Under the pieces are notes generated by a model. The model ran no database searches and was not told where the DNA came from. It saw nothing but the letters and a program-made list of their open reading frames with translations. Position numbers and translations under genes: made by a program. Source: Malurus cyaneus samueli (lineage: Eukaryota; Chordata; Aves; Passeriformes; Maluridae). Taken from it: a stretch of DNA of 64,000 nt. Of the stretch, positions 31,641-44,520 are shown piece after piece (positions within the stretch are counted from its first letter, which is position 1; each line of letters begins with the position of its first letter). The stretch is taken from NCBI GenBank assembly GCA_009741485.1, contig CM019217.1:49279153-49343152 (forward strand), given 5' to 3'.

Positions 31641-33146
31641 TTTCAGATCCATTTGCTGCCTACAGCTCCTTGTAGGGTGGGTTAAAAAAAAGGAGGTTTA
31701 AGGAAAAATAAAATGTGTAGCTTTTAATTCGTGTGCTTACATGTGTATTTATATACACACCCTGAGATGGTGTGCAGCCATGTCCATTTGCACATCCATT
31801 TGACAGCAAATCTCTGGGTGCACAGCATATGGTACAGCCATAAATACATATATCTATAGGAGAATGAAAACTGATATGGCTCAACGCAGAGAGTTTACAC
31901 GTATTTCTATTGACTTGTCAATGCACTTACATCTCTAGCTTGGCTCCTGTGCCCAGCTCAGAAGGAATTGACATCACTTCACCTTCATGTAAGAACAAAA
32001 TACAGAGTCCTTCCTGCTGGATATCTCTATACATATGACCAGTTCACTGTATAACCAAAACTATGATTTTCTAGGGCTTTTTGAATGGGAAAAGCCTATA
32101 AAAATCTTATACGGGACACACTCAAGGACTGCTGAATTGCATCAGCAGTAGACTGGCAACAGATAATAACAATAAGCAAACTATCTTTTGACTTAGGCAC
32201 CAGGTCACATTTTTGGGATAAATGGTAAACAGTAAATATTGGGCAAGCTGCTGTGCTGTAAGAGATGCTGCAGATCAGAGTCAGTGCTTTTGAGGACTTC
32301 ATGGTTTAAATATTGGCTAGGTCTGATTTTTAATTTTATTTTCTATTTGACAGTTGGCATATTTCTAAAAAGTCAGTGCACATTTTTGAAATTTCATTGC
32401 ACATCCATGCATCATTACCTGTTTTCTGAGAGCTCGAGGGGGACAATATTGTTGGGGGTTTTCTCTCATGTAGGGAGGCGAAGCAACGAGGCATAACAGA
32501 AGTGAAGGATGGCCTTTGGGAGAGAAGCATCACTTTTCTGAAGCACAAGTCTTTGGTCCAACAGAAAGTTCAAAACAAAGGAGAATCTCTGTCTCTCTCC
32601 AGTTTCCAGCTGTACCTTGGTAATGAAAAGGAAACAGCAAGGAAAGGGGAAAAAAAAGTTAAAAAAGAAAGAAAAAAAAGTAGAAGCTTACTATTTTTAA
32701 AACCTGGTCCAAAGTTGAAGATTCTGCTGAACTGAAGCAAATACTCTTCAGAAATGCCTGACTGCAGCACCAGGCTGAAATATTCTAGGAAAACAAGATA
32801 GAGAAATATTTTTACCAGTAAATACTGGAGTTAAACGAGACTGGCTCATCTCAAAGGAAATGATGGACAAATGCTGCAGGGCATGCTGAAGAAAATAAGA
32901 TGCTCATCCTTTTTCCAAAACCTTTTCAGCTAGGGACCATTTTGGGAGCTGATGGAATTTCTCTGAGGTTTTTCCTTTGCCCTTGTTCTTTTCTCTTTTC
33001 AATAGCGAACCAAAAACATGCCAGTGTCACTGCTGATGGCTCTTTCTTGGACTGACAACTGCTGGTCTGGAAGACAGCAACTTTTCTCTTAGAGTCTGAG
33101 CTTTATTATGTCAAGGAGTGTAGATGGTACCAATTTTGAGGGGGCA

Positions 33147-33186
33147 TAAAGGTCATTGGTGGAGCTTAAAGGTCATTGGTGACTGG
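33147..33186 (+). repeat. 20-bp tandem duplication (TAAAGGTCATTGGTG core)
   Basis: TAAAGGTCATTGGTGGAGCT then TAAAGGTCATTGGTGACTGG. The shared 15 bases contain AGGTCA, a nuclear-receptor half-site, placed twice 20 bp apart. Confidence 0.9.
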
Positions 33187-33754
33187 GCTTGAAGATGGGG
33201 AGGACAGGGGACAGCCCACTAAGCTGGGACATGGAGGTAATTCCTCCAGTTCTTTCTCCCAAGGCAGCTGTTCCTGAAAGTTGGTTTGAATTTAGTTGAT
33301 ATTTTGGCAATATTCTTTCTCTTTAGGCAAGACTGAATTAGGTGTGGGAGGTCTGGGTACCTTAGGTTCAGACTCTAAACCAGGAGAGGGTTTTGAGGGT
33401 TCCGGGGAGTGTCATGTCAGCCAGCTTTTCTCTAATCTATTTTCTTGTTCTGTGGTTGGCCCCACATCCTCTACTCCTGACAAGAACAGGTGGTAGAAGA
33501 CAAAAGACATCCTGCAGTATTTTGCAGCTGGGAAATACCTTTGCCACATTCTTCTGGGTTCTCCAGATTTCAGGAAAGCTTAGCATAGCTGCTCTTTTTT
33601 CTTCCTTTTGTACATCTGGGCTGAGCAGACACCATTAACCCTTTGAGATCTCCCCTGGCTGCCAATCAAGAGGAGAACAAATGGCTCCTTGCCACCTGCC
33701 AACCCCTCCCCTGCCCCTGGCTCCAGGTGTTTCCTCTTGTTCGTGGCAGAAAGC

Positions 33755-34215
33755 TGAGCAGCCATCAGGCGGGGCGGCTCTCAGCTCCTGCCCGCGGCTT
33801 TCCCGGGGACACGGCAGACAGGCGGCAGATGCCCGGCAGCTCGGGAAGGTTAACGCGAGCCCGGGAGGTGCCCCTCGCATCTGGCCCTCGTGTAGGCACA
33901 TCTGTCTCGCCACCCTCCGCTGTCCCTGCCGGTGCCAGGAGCAGCCGCCCGGCCGTGTCCCCGCTCCCCCGGGACTCGGAGGTGCTGCCGGGGTTGTGTC
34001 GCGCTCGTACCCAAAGCCATTAATTAAATTAGAGCGCTCCGACAGCGGCTGCAGCGGCAGCTGTGTCATCAATCATCGCGCCGCGGGCTGACACGCACAG
34101 GGAAAATCTTCCCTTTCTGAGCGCGGTCCAGGGCTCCAACCAGGGTGGCACCGTGGGGACCAGAGAGCGGGGCGTGAAATGGAGATCGGTGAATCCCAGC
34201 CACGCGCGGAAAAAG
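33755..34215. promoter_or_regulatory. CpG island with PBX/HOX-type site
   Basis: I count about 45 CpGs in roughly 440 bases (GGCGGGGCGG, CCGCGG, AACGCGAGCCCGGG, GTCGCGCTCG, ATCGCGCCGCGGG, CACGCGCGG), by far the clearest CpG island of the window. It encloses an AT homeobox cluster (CATTAATTAAATTAG, 34018-34032) and TGTCATCAATCA (34064-34075), whose minus strand gives TGATTGAT, the consensus PBX-HOX site, next to a TGACA core. Overlapping open frames of 126-145 codons on both strands are composition effects. Most likely an unmethylated promoter or enhancer; I cannot tell which strand, if any, is transcribed. Confidence 0.65.
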
Positions 34216-37200
34216 CAGATTTCTGTGATGGCTCTGGGACACCTGACAAGGAACTTCCCACCTGAGAAGGAGCTTCCCACGTGCTGCTGAAGAACTGGCT
34301 GCTAGATAGTTAGTCAAACGAGAGCGGCCAAGGGTAGTCACTGCACCCTTTGCAAACACAGTCCAGACACAAGAGCAAATAATTTGTGTCAGCATGACAA
34401 GAGAAAATGGAATGTAAACTTGCTAATCAGCCAACAGATACTGACTTTTATACATATATATATACACACACACACATATATGTTCTTTTGTCACAGGCCA
34501 AAGAAAGAACCCCGTCAGGTTTATATTTGGGGTCCATTTATAACATCAACCCCCTCCTTCCTTGCCCCATCCTGATGGGGAGAAGCAGCCTTCCACTATC
34601 AATATTCCCCATGCCAGCTTTTCCACATCCGCCTCTCAGAATGCTACCTACAGAGGAAAGACAAAGCTTCAGCAATTTTATTCAGGCCTGTTTCACAGTG
34701 TAGGTCATCTCAGCAGAGTGTGGAAACAATAGCACGTGCCAATCTCACGGCACAAATACTGACCTACGAATAATGAATGCTCCTAGCAACCGTTCACAGA
34801 AGCAGCAAAACTTTTAACGAATTTTTGTAAAAAGTAATAATGATAATTAAAAAAATAATGGTTTTGTCCCAGTGAAGGTGTCCTGCATGTGGCTTATCTG
34901 TAAAGAGAAAATGGTTAGATAAATTATTTGTATTGAGTAATGTGATCAGCTCTCCTTGGAAGCCTAATGAATAGGTTATTTTCTGCAACAGCTGCTGTTC
35001 AAACTCTCAAGCCTAAGCCCACATGGTCTGGCTGTTCAAAGGGAATTACTGTGCTGGCTTTTCTTAAAGTAACTTTTTAAAAAGCAAAACTAGGCTCAAT
35101 ATATTTGACAGGGAGAAAGATGGACGGGACAAGATTTAAGCAGGTGGTAAAATTATTGTGAAGGCCTGAAAATTAGTAGCAAAAAGGATAATTGTGTGAC
35201 GCCACAAATAACTTGCCTGTCACTGGGACTGTGAGAGACCAAACCTTCATGGCTTTAATTCAGACACATCATCTGCATTTCACGTATGCTGCTATGGAGA
35301 GGAAATGCCTCCCAGATGGGCTGCGAGGCTGTATTGCCCCAGAAACTCTGCTGCTGGGTGGGCTGTGGCCGTGAAGGCTCCTTGGTGTGGGGCTACTCCT
35401 CTCTGGTTGCCCACCTCATTTATAAAAGGCCCAACACAGCTGCAGACATGTGTTAGGGGAGGAGTCTAGGAAAAATAAAAGATCTTTAACGCAACGTAAA
35501 ATAAGTGATGGCTTTTGGGGGTGAGTGGAAAGGGTTAAATGCATCCTGCAGTTGTGCAGCAATTTGCCAGGCATGGTATTTGTTCCATGGTGTGCATTTG
35601 TCCAGAGGGAGCCAGATTTCCTTCTGCATTTGTTAGTGCATACTTGCCTGTGGTAGGCAAAGGCTGACCTGAGCCTCTTCTATGGGTGATATTTGCTTGC
35701 ATTTTCCTCTGACTAGGTCTAAGCAGGGTACAGTGTGATCTGTGAGCCATAAAACCTGAATCCTTCCACCAGCAGAGTGAAATAAAGGCAGAGTGCTGTG
35801 TGCCTGCCTCACTCCTTTACCCTGCCCTTGCGTTGCCTGTGTCTGCCCTGCACCATTCCTTTGGGGCACTTTGCTGGGATCATCTTGCATTTCAGCACTC
35901 GACTTCCACACACTGAAGTTGCACTCAAAAAGTTAGATTAGAGTTTATTTCATTGTTCTCTGAATTATGTATTCAGAAACTTGGCATTTTGCTCTTGTCA
36001 ATGTAATCAAGAGGAGGCTTGTGAGACATTGTGTGAGCAACTTTCAGCATGGAGCACACACTGAGGGGAAGTGAAGGGTGTGTCAGGTAGGATTTGGCTG
36101 CGAGTTGTCTTTGCCCTGTGTTTCTGCAGATGTAGATTTAAGCAAGCTACTGCAGTTGGAGACACTGAGGGGAAAGAAATCCACACTGAAAAACCAGAGG
36201 AAGCAGCTGAGGACACATTTTATAATGAAGGATTTGCTGGCTAGCTGGCTGAGAGGTGCTCAGCTGTGAGGACCAGCTCGGTTAGGATGCTTCAGCACTG
36301 AGCCCAAGGCGGATGCTGCCCCTATGCCAGGTAATCTCAATTCCTGCGGGTGGTTAAAGGAGCTGGCGAGGTGAGGAGTGAAGGGAGGGAGCCTGTTGGA
36401 ATGATGCAGTCCTCTCCCTTGTCCCAGAGCCGTAATCCTAGACTGTGGTGTCACCTTTCTTTTGGGACAGAGGCCAGGTGCCTGGCACTGTGCAAACCAA
36501 GGTGAGCACGCTGGCTTTGTGCCTGCAGCCACTGAGTGTCGGCTCTGACCTCCCATGGCTCAGTCTGCCTGGATATTGATCCTCTGTGGGACATGACACG
36601 TCTGTCCCTCTTCTCACCTGGTTTGTGGGGACAAAGCCCCAAAGAGCTACCAAATGGAGCTTGCACTTATTGTGCTTTTGTGGCTTCTTGTGTTATTTTG
36701 GGGGCAGAATCTATGTTGTTTCTCATTAAGGTAATTTGGCATTTTGCAAGAGTGTGCTGAATAGTTCATGTTTCATCTGAATTAATGAAGTGTGCCCATT
36801 GATTTAATGTATATTGCTATTGAAAGCTTTCTTAATTAGGAAAAACCCTAAATACTTCGTTTTCTAAAAAGCCATGAATTTTAAGGGCTTTTTTATGATA
36901 AATTTTGAGAATCTTAATCTCAAGAAAAATACAGTTTTTTATGTCATTTGCAATTGCCCTTCTGCCAGTATCAGTGACTGGACTGTGGCTGAACTCAGCC
37001 TGCATCAGCAGCCAAGGCTCTCCAAGGCCAGCAAGGAGCACAAGTCCTGCCCTATCTTGTCACTACTCCAATCCAGGGATAGGTAAACCTTAAGGCTGAA
37101 GGTACAGGTGCTTAAAATTTGGAGCAGGGCAGCGCTGTGTCACTTGAGGGCAGATATTGCCACAGGTAGAGTGGTCCTTGCTATGAAAAGGGGAACTTGT

Positions 37201-38100
37201 GGGCACTGGGTTTAAATACAGGCATCTGTAACAAATGCCAGGACTTGGATCCAAACAGGATGCATGAGATGCTCTCACAGGTGGTGTATTTAAATGGGTA
37301 TTCATAAAAAGGCTTCAACATGAATTTTGGAGGTACTGTCCCCATTTGGTATCCCAATAACTGCCCTCCTACTGATTGCAAGTGTAACACTTGTGAGTGT
37401 GAGATTCACACGACTGAATCACCAGTTTACAGACACTCCCGGCTGTGGGTTGAAGCGATATTCAGATCCAGAGGTCATTTACCCAAAATGATATTTTTGG
37501 CCTGGATATTAAAGCAGCATGTGTATGTTATATTTATCATCAGTGTTGGCACATGTGTGTGACACATAATAATGGCAAAAGCAAGTTGTAACAGCAGGTG
37601 GCACCTGGCATTCTCTGTCACATCAGCCACTTTCAGTTTTTTCTGTGCATTTGGATTGATAGATGTATTTTCTAGATAACTGGCGTACTCTTTTTCAGAG
37701 AGGAAGCAATTTTTGCAATACCTTTCCTCGCCTGGTCTCTGCACAGTCCCCTTTTTTGTCTGGGATGATTAAGATTCATGTTTCTTTCCTCCAAAAGTGC
37801 TTCCTAAGGTTCCTATTTACACATGATACAAGATCAATGGGCTAATAATTAAGGCAGTGGTGCGATGCTGTTTCAGATCTGTTGCCTATTTATTTGAAGC
37901 AGCTGCCTATGAACGTGGGATGTGTGGCACAGAGGTTGCCATGGTTAAAAACCATGTTTACTGATTGCTCAGTAAATAGTTGCACAACTTTCTGTGTAAA
38001 TGCCAGATAGCACATCAGAGTTTCCTTGGGCAGTTTCCCTTAGGCACAAGCCCTCTCCCCAATTCCTGGAACTCTGCTGGTCTTTGTTTGCACACGCCTT
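34216..38100. other. No gene seen: AT-richer unique sequence
   Basis: Contains a TA/CA microsatellite (34449-34481). 36780-36960 is AT-rich and homeobox-word-rich (GAATTAATGAAG, TTGATTTAATG, TTCTTAATTAGG) and may be a small conserved block. No exon or transposon recognised. Confidence 0.6.
34449..34481 (+). repeat. (TA)n(CA)n microsatellite
   Basis: TATACATATATATATACACA followed by CACACACATATAT. Confidence 0.95.
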
Positions 38101-38515
38101 TATGGAGCGAGGTGAGAAGAGAAGGAAATGTGCCACCGAGAAAGGACTGAATTTGTGCTTAGCCCAGAGAGGTGAGGGCTGAGAGGAGGTGTGCAGCCAA
38201 TCTCCGCAGAGATGAAAGGCCACCAAAAGGTAGCTGGGAATAATCTGCTCGTCTCTGGTGGCTGGGAGAGGAGCACCGGTCTTCAATCGCTGCCAGGAAG
38301 AATCGAGTTAGGCGTCAAGGAGAGACTTTGTAATGGTAATGATGGTGAGGCAGCAGCCTTCAGAGGCTGTCAAATCTCCATTGCTGAAGATCGTGAAGAG
38401 CAGATTAGATCTAGCTTTGGCAGGAATGATATACTGTAACTAATCCAGCCTTAAATCAAGGAAATGGGCTGGATGACCTCTTGAAGTACTTCGTAGTCCA
38501 TAAGTCTCTTTATGC
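38100..38515 (+). mobile_element. Ancient CR1-type LINE 3' region
   Basis: Collinear with the long 3' region of old CR1 subfamilies as I remember them: AAAGGACTGAATTTGTGCTTAG (about 38140), GCTGAGAGGAGG (38178), then GGCTGTCAAATCTCCATTGC (38364), GAAGAGCAGATTAGATCTAG (38394), and GGGCTGGATGACCTCTTGA (38466), the counterpart of GGACTAGATGACCTCTCGAGG. It ends around CATAAGTCTCTTTATG, in place of the usual ATTCTATG tail. Heavily diverged, no coding potential. Confidence 0.75.
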
Positions 38516-41500
38516 CATTAATATTTGGAGGCAGAGTCTGATTAAACTGTGGCATCCACCAAATGCTGGAGCAGCTGCTGTTTCTCCCCCCTCCCTAAAG
38601 TGGTGAGAGGCCCTAGCAGGGCTCTGTGGGGAGCAGGTTGCTCTGCAGGAGGTTGGCACTAATGTGCCCACACTGTGCAGATCTCAGTTTGGCTCTTCAG
38701 AGATGCACGAAAAGTCAGCAGGGACTGCTGGGCTTTCCCAAAGTTGTATGCAGTGTCCACTGGAAAATCCCTCTCCTGTCATCTCCAGCAGATTGAAACT
38801 CCTTTGCAGACCACTGGGTGCCTGGCCAGTGCCAGCAGTGTACCCATACCCTCGTCCTTCCCAGGGGAATGCGGGTGCCCTGCCTCCTGGTTTGTGTTCC
38901 CGTGTCCTGCACATCTCATCAAGGAGCAGGGAGAGTCTGGCCCTTAGCACAGCCACTCTTTGCTTGCCATGAACCCACTGAGTAATTTATTTAAAAATGT
39001 AAAAATATTAATATGAAAAAAGGTGAAATTTTTTTTTTTTTACTTTCTCCCAAATGGCATGCGCTTCCATTTTCAGATGTGTCGTATTTGCGTTTGGTTC
39101 TCCAGATGTAAAACAGACCCATGGGGTCAGGCAGTACAGGTTTTCTATTTTTCACATCACTGCATCCACAGAAGGACAGAATTCGGTATCACTCACATTA
39201 TATGGGGGAAGAGTCTTCCTCTTCGTGCTGTTTTCAAGAACGTAGACTTTTCTTGCAGGAATACCAAGAAACCCTTCTCGTTTTCTGCTGCAAAGAGCTG
39301 CTGCAGGCAGGGGTAAAGCTGCGGGCTGTGAATGGACACACCTCCCCATAACACGTTCTTCTCTGTAAAACGGGAAAGCTGTGAAAAGCAAAAGTAACCA
39401 GTCAAGACTGCACGCTGTAAAATGAATTAGCAGATAGCTGACTTCTTGAAATGGAAAGGGCTTGCTTTTCACAGGGCCTGGATTTACTTATCTGCCATGC
39501 AAGTACTTGCATAATAATAGCCAATCTGCATATGCTAAATTAATAAAATGCATCTAAGTGTTGAGGGTGCAAAGAAAAACCCCAAGCACTAGATATTTGG
39601 CTCTCTTTTATTTATCTCAATTGAAAACACCAGTGGAGGATGTGTGAGGAAATTAGTAACATTGGAAGAGAACTTTTTACATGTGTAATGTCTTCCCAGA
39701 TTCTTCCTGTGGCAGCTACATTTTAGCCTTACCTCTTCTGAAATGAGATCCTGTTCCTGTTCCCAGTGCTTTGCAGAGCTGGCTTTATGTGCAGTCACCT
39801 TCCTTTCAAAATAATAATCCAAAGCGTACAGAGCTGCAAATAAAACAGCAACCTGTGTAAGCTGGCACAGAAATTTTTCCTGAGTCCACAGATGATCAAA
39901 ATGATATTGTTGGAGAGCGTTATTTAAGCTGTTTCCTGTCAGCAGTTACTGTAATGCTCAGTAGCTGCGGTGTAAAAGAATTTGGGCAGATGTGAGGGCC
40001 ATGGCGTGGATGAGCTCGCTTGGGTGGCTCAGAGAGAAGGGCAGCAGAGCAGCCAGGCTAGGCTGGGGAGCCACCCCTGCCCATTCCTATCTCTGTGTTT
40101 CCCGGCTTCCCATAGCAAAAGATTTTGCTGTTGCAGTCATTGCTGGGGTGCCAGATCTGATGTCTCAGCTGGCTACTTTGTGCCAGAGCAGTTGTACTGA
40201 TTATGGCAGTAACTAGAGGCTTGTGGCTGGTTATAGCCCTAGTTTTCCCCAAATCTCTGTTGGGTTTTGGAATATTTTTTAACTCCTTGCTGCAAAGCGT
40301 GGCTGAGCCTCTCTCTGCATCGCAGCCATGTAGCTTGGACAGATCCATCTCTAACACTGCAGTCACTGCAGAGACAGCTGAGCAGGAAAACACTGGGACT
40401 TTGTCCCTGTGAGAGCCACACCACCAGCTGGCTGACCATTTCTAATCAAATAATACACATGACAACTCGACATTTTCTGCCTTACTTAGCTCCAGCTCTC
40501 ATTCCATTCAGAAAACACCTCAAAACGTGGATTATTCATACACTGATCTCAAAAGATGTAGCAATAGTTATGTAAACTTCACATCAGCTGTACATGGTGT
40601 TGGCATTGAAGCAGAACAAAAGCAGAAAGGATGTGGCTGCTTTGTGGGATCTTTTCCAATATCCCAGGCTGACCCAATAATCCTAAATGAGAATGGTGTT
40701 CTGTTTTGAGAGGTTGTGAAATTCTGCCTCTGGAGATCACAGTCTAGAAAGCAGAGTATATAGGGCAAGTGAAGGACAGAGAAGAAAATCTTAGCAATTA
40801 ACACTTGTAAATATCTGTACCTGAAAGAGCTGAGCTTACACAGTCAGGGAACTGAAAACCCGTAGGTGAGCTATGAGCCCAGGAAAAAAACAGTTCCATT
40901 TTTAATATCAAATACTTGAAGCAGTAAATGAATAGCTTATCATCAGTTCAGTCTGGAATATGTTTGCATTGCTTGTTAGATACTTTTGAACTGCAGATGT
41001 CTTAATGGAAGTTGTGATCTGTTTCAGGACAATTTACAAGCAGGCAAAAAAACTGAATTCAACCAATTGATTCTCTGCCACAAATAGTCCAACCAGAACT
41101 AGTTCCTCAAGATAAAGTATTGAGCATTTCTCATTTCTGACTCAAATAAATGTGCTAGTGTGCTATTGCATTGTTTATCACCAGAAATTTTGACTTCATA
41201 AATACTGAATCATGGAATTGAGGTTGCATAAAATCTGCATGTGCAAAAAAAAAGAGTCATGCATCACCTGGACCCCCTCCTTTAGTGCTCTGCCAGGGTG
41301 CCAAAGCCTTGCTTGGAAAGGGGACAAGATTAGGTGAGCTCACCCTATTTCCACTTGGACTTCTTGCCTCGGAGATGGTGACATTTGTTGTGCATCCCTT
41401 GCTGTAATACTATGACACAATTATTTTTTCAAATTCTGATTCCTTTGAGAAGACTGAGGGGTTGGGGCTTTGCCCTACATGCACAGTGAACCCTGCTGTA

Positions 41501-43835
41501 CCACTGTTGGCACCCAGGTGGTAACAGATTACCCAAACACTTTTTCTGGGTTCATTGTCCCACGAGGCTGTAAGGACAGATGTGTTTTGGGATGTGATTC
41601 CATACGTGGTGTCGCTTACCTAAACTGTGGTGTTTTGCACCACATTGAACCCCGTGGGTTTTCCTGCTTAGCATGCAGTTTTGTCTTGAAGCTGTAAGGT
41701 GTAAGATCATTTATTGGAGAGGAGTTGAGTAGTGTTTGCTTGAGGTGAAATCCTGTTTTGGGGAAATGCAGTTGCTGTGGTCAGAAGTGTCAAGAATTAT
41801 TCTTGCCAGTAATGTCCTTCCCTGCAGTGAAGAGAAATGAGAATTTAGAGCCTGAAGGGGATTAAAGGTGCAGCCACTGAAGTCATATATTTGTGAAACT
41901 GGGAGATTCACAAATTCACAGATTCAGCTTCCAAGTTCAGGAGTAAAAACATGGATGGTATGTCCATGACTTGTCCTTTATTTCTGTATTATGTCAAAAC
42001 TTCAAAACCTTTTTGGACAATTTCAGCTTGATGGCAATGTAGTGTCTGACTCTGTAGAACTGGAGCCGAGGAACATTTTGTTTAGACATAACACTGACAA
42101 TAATTGCCTTGGCTGGGTTAGTAATTATGCATAAATGCATTCTCTCATGCTCCTACAATATTTGCATGTTTCTGTTTGTGCTGCTGGTTGTGTTCAGAGA
42201 GATCTCAGGGCTGCAGCATTATGGCAAGGAATAGACTAAGCCATTTCTTACTCAAAGGTCAAGTTTAAGCCATGAAGGACTATGATTTTCACTAACTTTT
42301 ATCCCATTTGCTGTTCCCTTTTGGCAGCCTGTGCCCAGAATCAGGCCTGCTGATGTGCTGTGGGCCTGCTCTCAGCCCCGGCATCAGTTTTGGAAACAGT
42401 TCACATCCCTCCAGAATTGTCATTTGATGTTGTTTTTGGGTTTTTTTTTTTTTCCTTAGGCTCTCCAAATGTACTAAAGTGTCATTAAGACAAATGTCAA
42501 ACATTTCTTCTTTTCTCACATCTGTCAAAACTTCAAAATCTACTTTCATGACATTTCACACAGCATTTTTTTACGTACCACTCAAAGGACATGGAATCCT
42601 AATGAGCCTTGCTTCCATCATTTTCATCTGCCACATTCTTCTGTCCCCGTATAATAAATTAACAAAAGTGGGAAGTTATGTAACAAGTGGTATAAACAGT
42701 TGTGGGGTGGAAGGAGAGGGAAAGAGGTATTCACACAGGGTTTGAAGACACTTTTTTGAAGGAAGTAGCTCTGTATTGCTGCCAGGAGGGCATTGTCCCG
42801 AGCCTCTGAGCAGAGTGTTTCCTCAACACCTCCACTGAGGAGCCTGAGTTGTTCGGCAGTAGAGAAACTGTGTAAGACTTAGGAATAGCTTTGCATTTCC
42901 AGTGTCAGGAATCGAAAGGGAACTTTATTTTTGGCCATTAATTTAAAAAGTAATTTGTTTTTTGTGCAGCTACACACTTGGCTTGTAAACATTAACTGAT
43001 GTGCCTGCTTTCACTGTTCATAAATGTGTTAAATAATAGTTTCTAATGGGAGATTGAGGATACTGCTTTTTATCATCAAACACAGAAGGAAAAATTTACC
43101 AAAATTTGCTGAAGTCCCTCCTGTATGGAGGAAAAAAAGTGGACAGTAATTTCTTTTAATTCAAGGCTGAGAAGTCAGTAGTAGGCTGGCAGCTCAGGTT
43201 CTTCCCTGTGAATCACTACAATGAACAAATAGAAGCCACCTCCTCCCCATCCTCTGGACTGGGAAAGGATATCTTCAGATGGACTGGCTGACCTGAAATA
43301 TCTTGGATAACAGAATGTAGTTAACAAGATTCTGGGCAAATCTCCATCAGTTTTTTAAAAAGTCACCCATGAGCAAGAGACTGACTTTCAATATGAGGCT
43401 CTCCTAGCAGCATCCTGAAAGAACCCAGGGATTATGTAGGACATCTTTTGCCAGGAAGGAGTGTTTTATCTTGATTACAGGATACCTGCAGCTATAGTTG
43501 TTGTTTTCATTTTCAGGGTACTAACTTTTCCACATGGATATAGACTGTATTTTTGATTTTGCAGAAAACATGCAACTTGGGATTGGTACTACCCAAATTA
43601 ACAGAAATAAAATGATAGTGCTTGTATTCAGGATAGAACACATAATCATTGAAATGCCCAAGAAATGGCCTTTAGGCTCTGGTCAGTCATGTAGTGTTTC
43701 TGCTTTGGACCAGAAGTACTATCAGAAAAAAAATCAGAAATACCACTACTGTCCATATTACCAAACCAGCCAATAAAATAGACTGCATCTTGTTAGGTCC
43801 TTGTAAACTTGTTTCAGTTTCAGCCTGGTGTGTCA
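38516..43835. other. No gene seen: AT-richer unique sequence
   Basis: Includes T runs at 39029-39041 and 42441-42453 and a POU-type palindrome (39497). A CR1-like word (GAATCATGGAATTGAGGTTG, about 41206) does not extend convincingly. Open frames are all under 115 codons and without domains. Confidence 0.6.
39497..39512. promoter_or_regulatory. 16-bp perfect palindrome ATGCAAGTACTTGCAT in a POU-like cluster
   Basis: Two ATGCAA half-sites in mirror orientation. Within the next 50 bases come GCATATGC, ATGCTAAAT (octamer-like), TTAATAAAATGCAT. The cluster 39497-39555 is therefore dense in Oct/POU-type words. Confidence 0.5.
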
Positions 43836-43839
43836 GGCA

Positions 43840-43962
43840 TAAAATATAAATATAAATATTAAATATAATATATAATATAAATATAAATATAAATTATAAA
43901 TATAAATATAAATAAAATATAAATATAAAATATAAAATATAAATATAAATACACACACACAT
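43840..43962 (+). repeat. ATAAAT-type AT-rich satellite with (AC)n end
   Basis: About 120 bases of ATAAAT/AATATA units of variable spacing, ending in ACACACACACAC. Confidence 0.95.
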
Positions 43963-44404
43963 AGATTTCTATAAACTCCTTTGTTACAGCTCTAATGCAC
44001 CACGTCCATCTGAGCAGTGCAATGTGCTGGGTGGCACCGTGGCACTTGCCCTTGGTGCTCCTTCACAGTAGGACAGGAGGCCACTGTCACCTCCAGGTGA
44101 CTTCCAGCCTTGTGGGACTGCTGGTGCCTCCGACTCCCTGCCTGAAGCCCCACAGCCACTGTACGTGGCCTCACAGGTCTGCTTTATGTGAGACCTGCAG
44201 CCTTCCTCCTGCCTGAGATGTGATATGTGATACACAGACCAAATTACCTCACACTGCCTACCCTGAAGTCAAAGTTCAGCTTTCTCCTGCAGCATCAGCC
44301 AGCGGGAAGCCTGGATAATAGTTTGACATGGTAGGTGTCAGCACAGAGAAATGTGCTTCTGCCTCGGTGTGGAGCCTTATACAGGTTTCCTAATATATTT
44401 TCAG

Positions 44405-44520
44405 AAAGTTTCCCCATGAAGCAGATATGGCAAAAACTGATGAAAATTTGATTTCGCTTGCAGCAGGGGAACAGGAAGAGGAAGATGGGTTAATGTGCTT
44501 CAGAGAAGAAGATCCTCCAG
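44405..44520 (+). other. Exon-like segment (weak)
   Basis: Preceded by an acceptor-like GGTTTCCTAATATATTTTCAG and followed by a donor-like CCAG|GTGGAA (GT at 44521). Between them one frame is open and encodes about 38 residues rich in Glu and Asp (for example AGEQEEED, then FREEDPP), beginning in phase 1. The frame stays open to 44669. I recognise no protein family and no partner exon nearby, so this may be chance. Confidence 0.2.

Larger units (their letters stand above)
29601..33750. other. No gene seen: AT-rich unique sequence with small repeats
   Basis: Very AT-rich from 29880 to 30350. 30590-30980 and 31200-31470 are GC-richer, the latter with about 18 CpGs in 250 bases (CCGCGTGG, CAGCCCGG, GGAACCGCG, GAACCGGACCCGG). 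It also holds a ~27-bp tandem duplication (29725), a (CA)n repeat (31618) and a 20-bp tandem duplication (33147). No exon recognised. Confidence 0.55.

Noticed and set aside
33635..34072. 145-codon minus and 136-codon plus frames over the CpG island
   Set aside because: Both strands open at once in very GC-rich sequence; expected from low stop density.
41206..41250. CR1-like 3'-end words (GAATCATGGAATTGAGGTTG)
   Set aside because: Similarity stops after about 20 bases and the expected neighbouring CR1 blocks are absent.
43840..43962. Regularly spaced repeats as a CRISPR-like array
   Set aside because: It is simple ATAAAT low-complexity DNA without unique spacers, and the window is eukaryotic.
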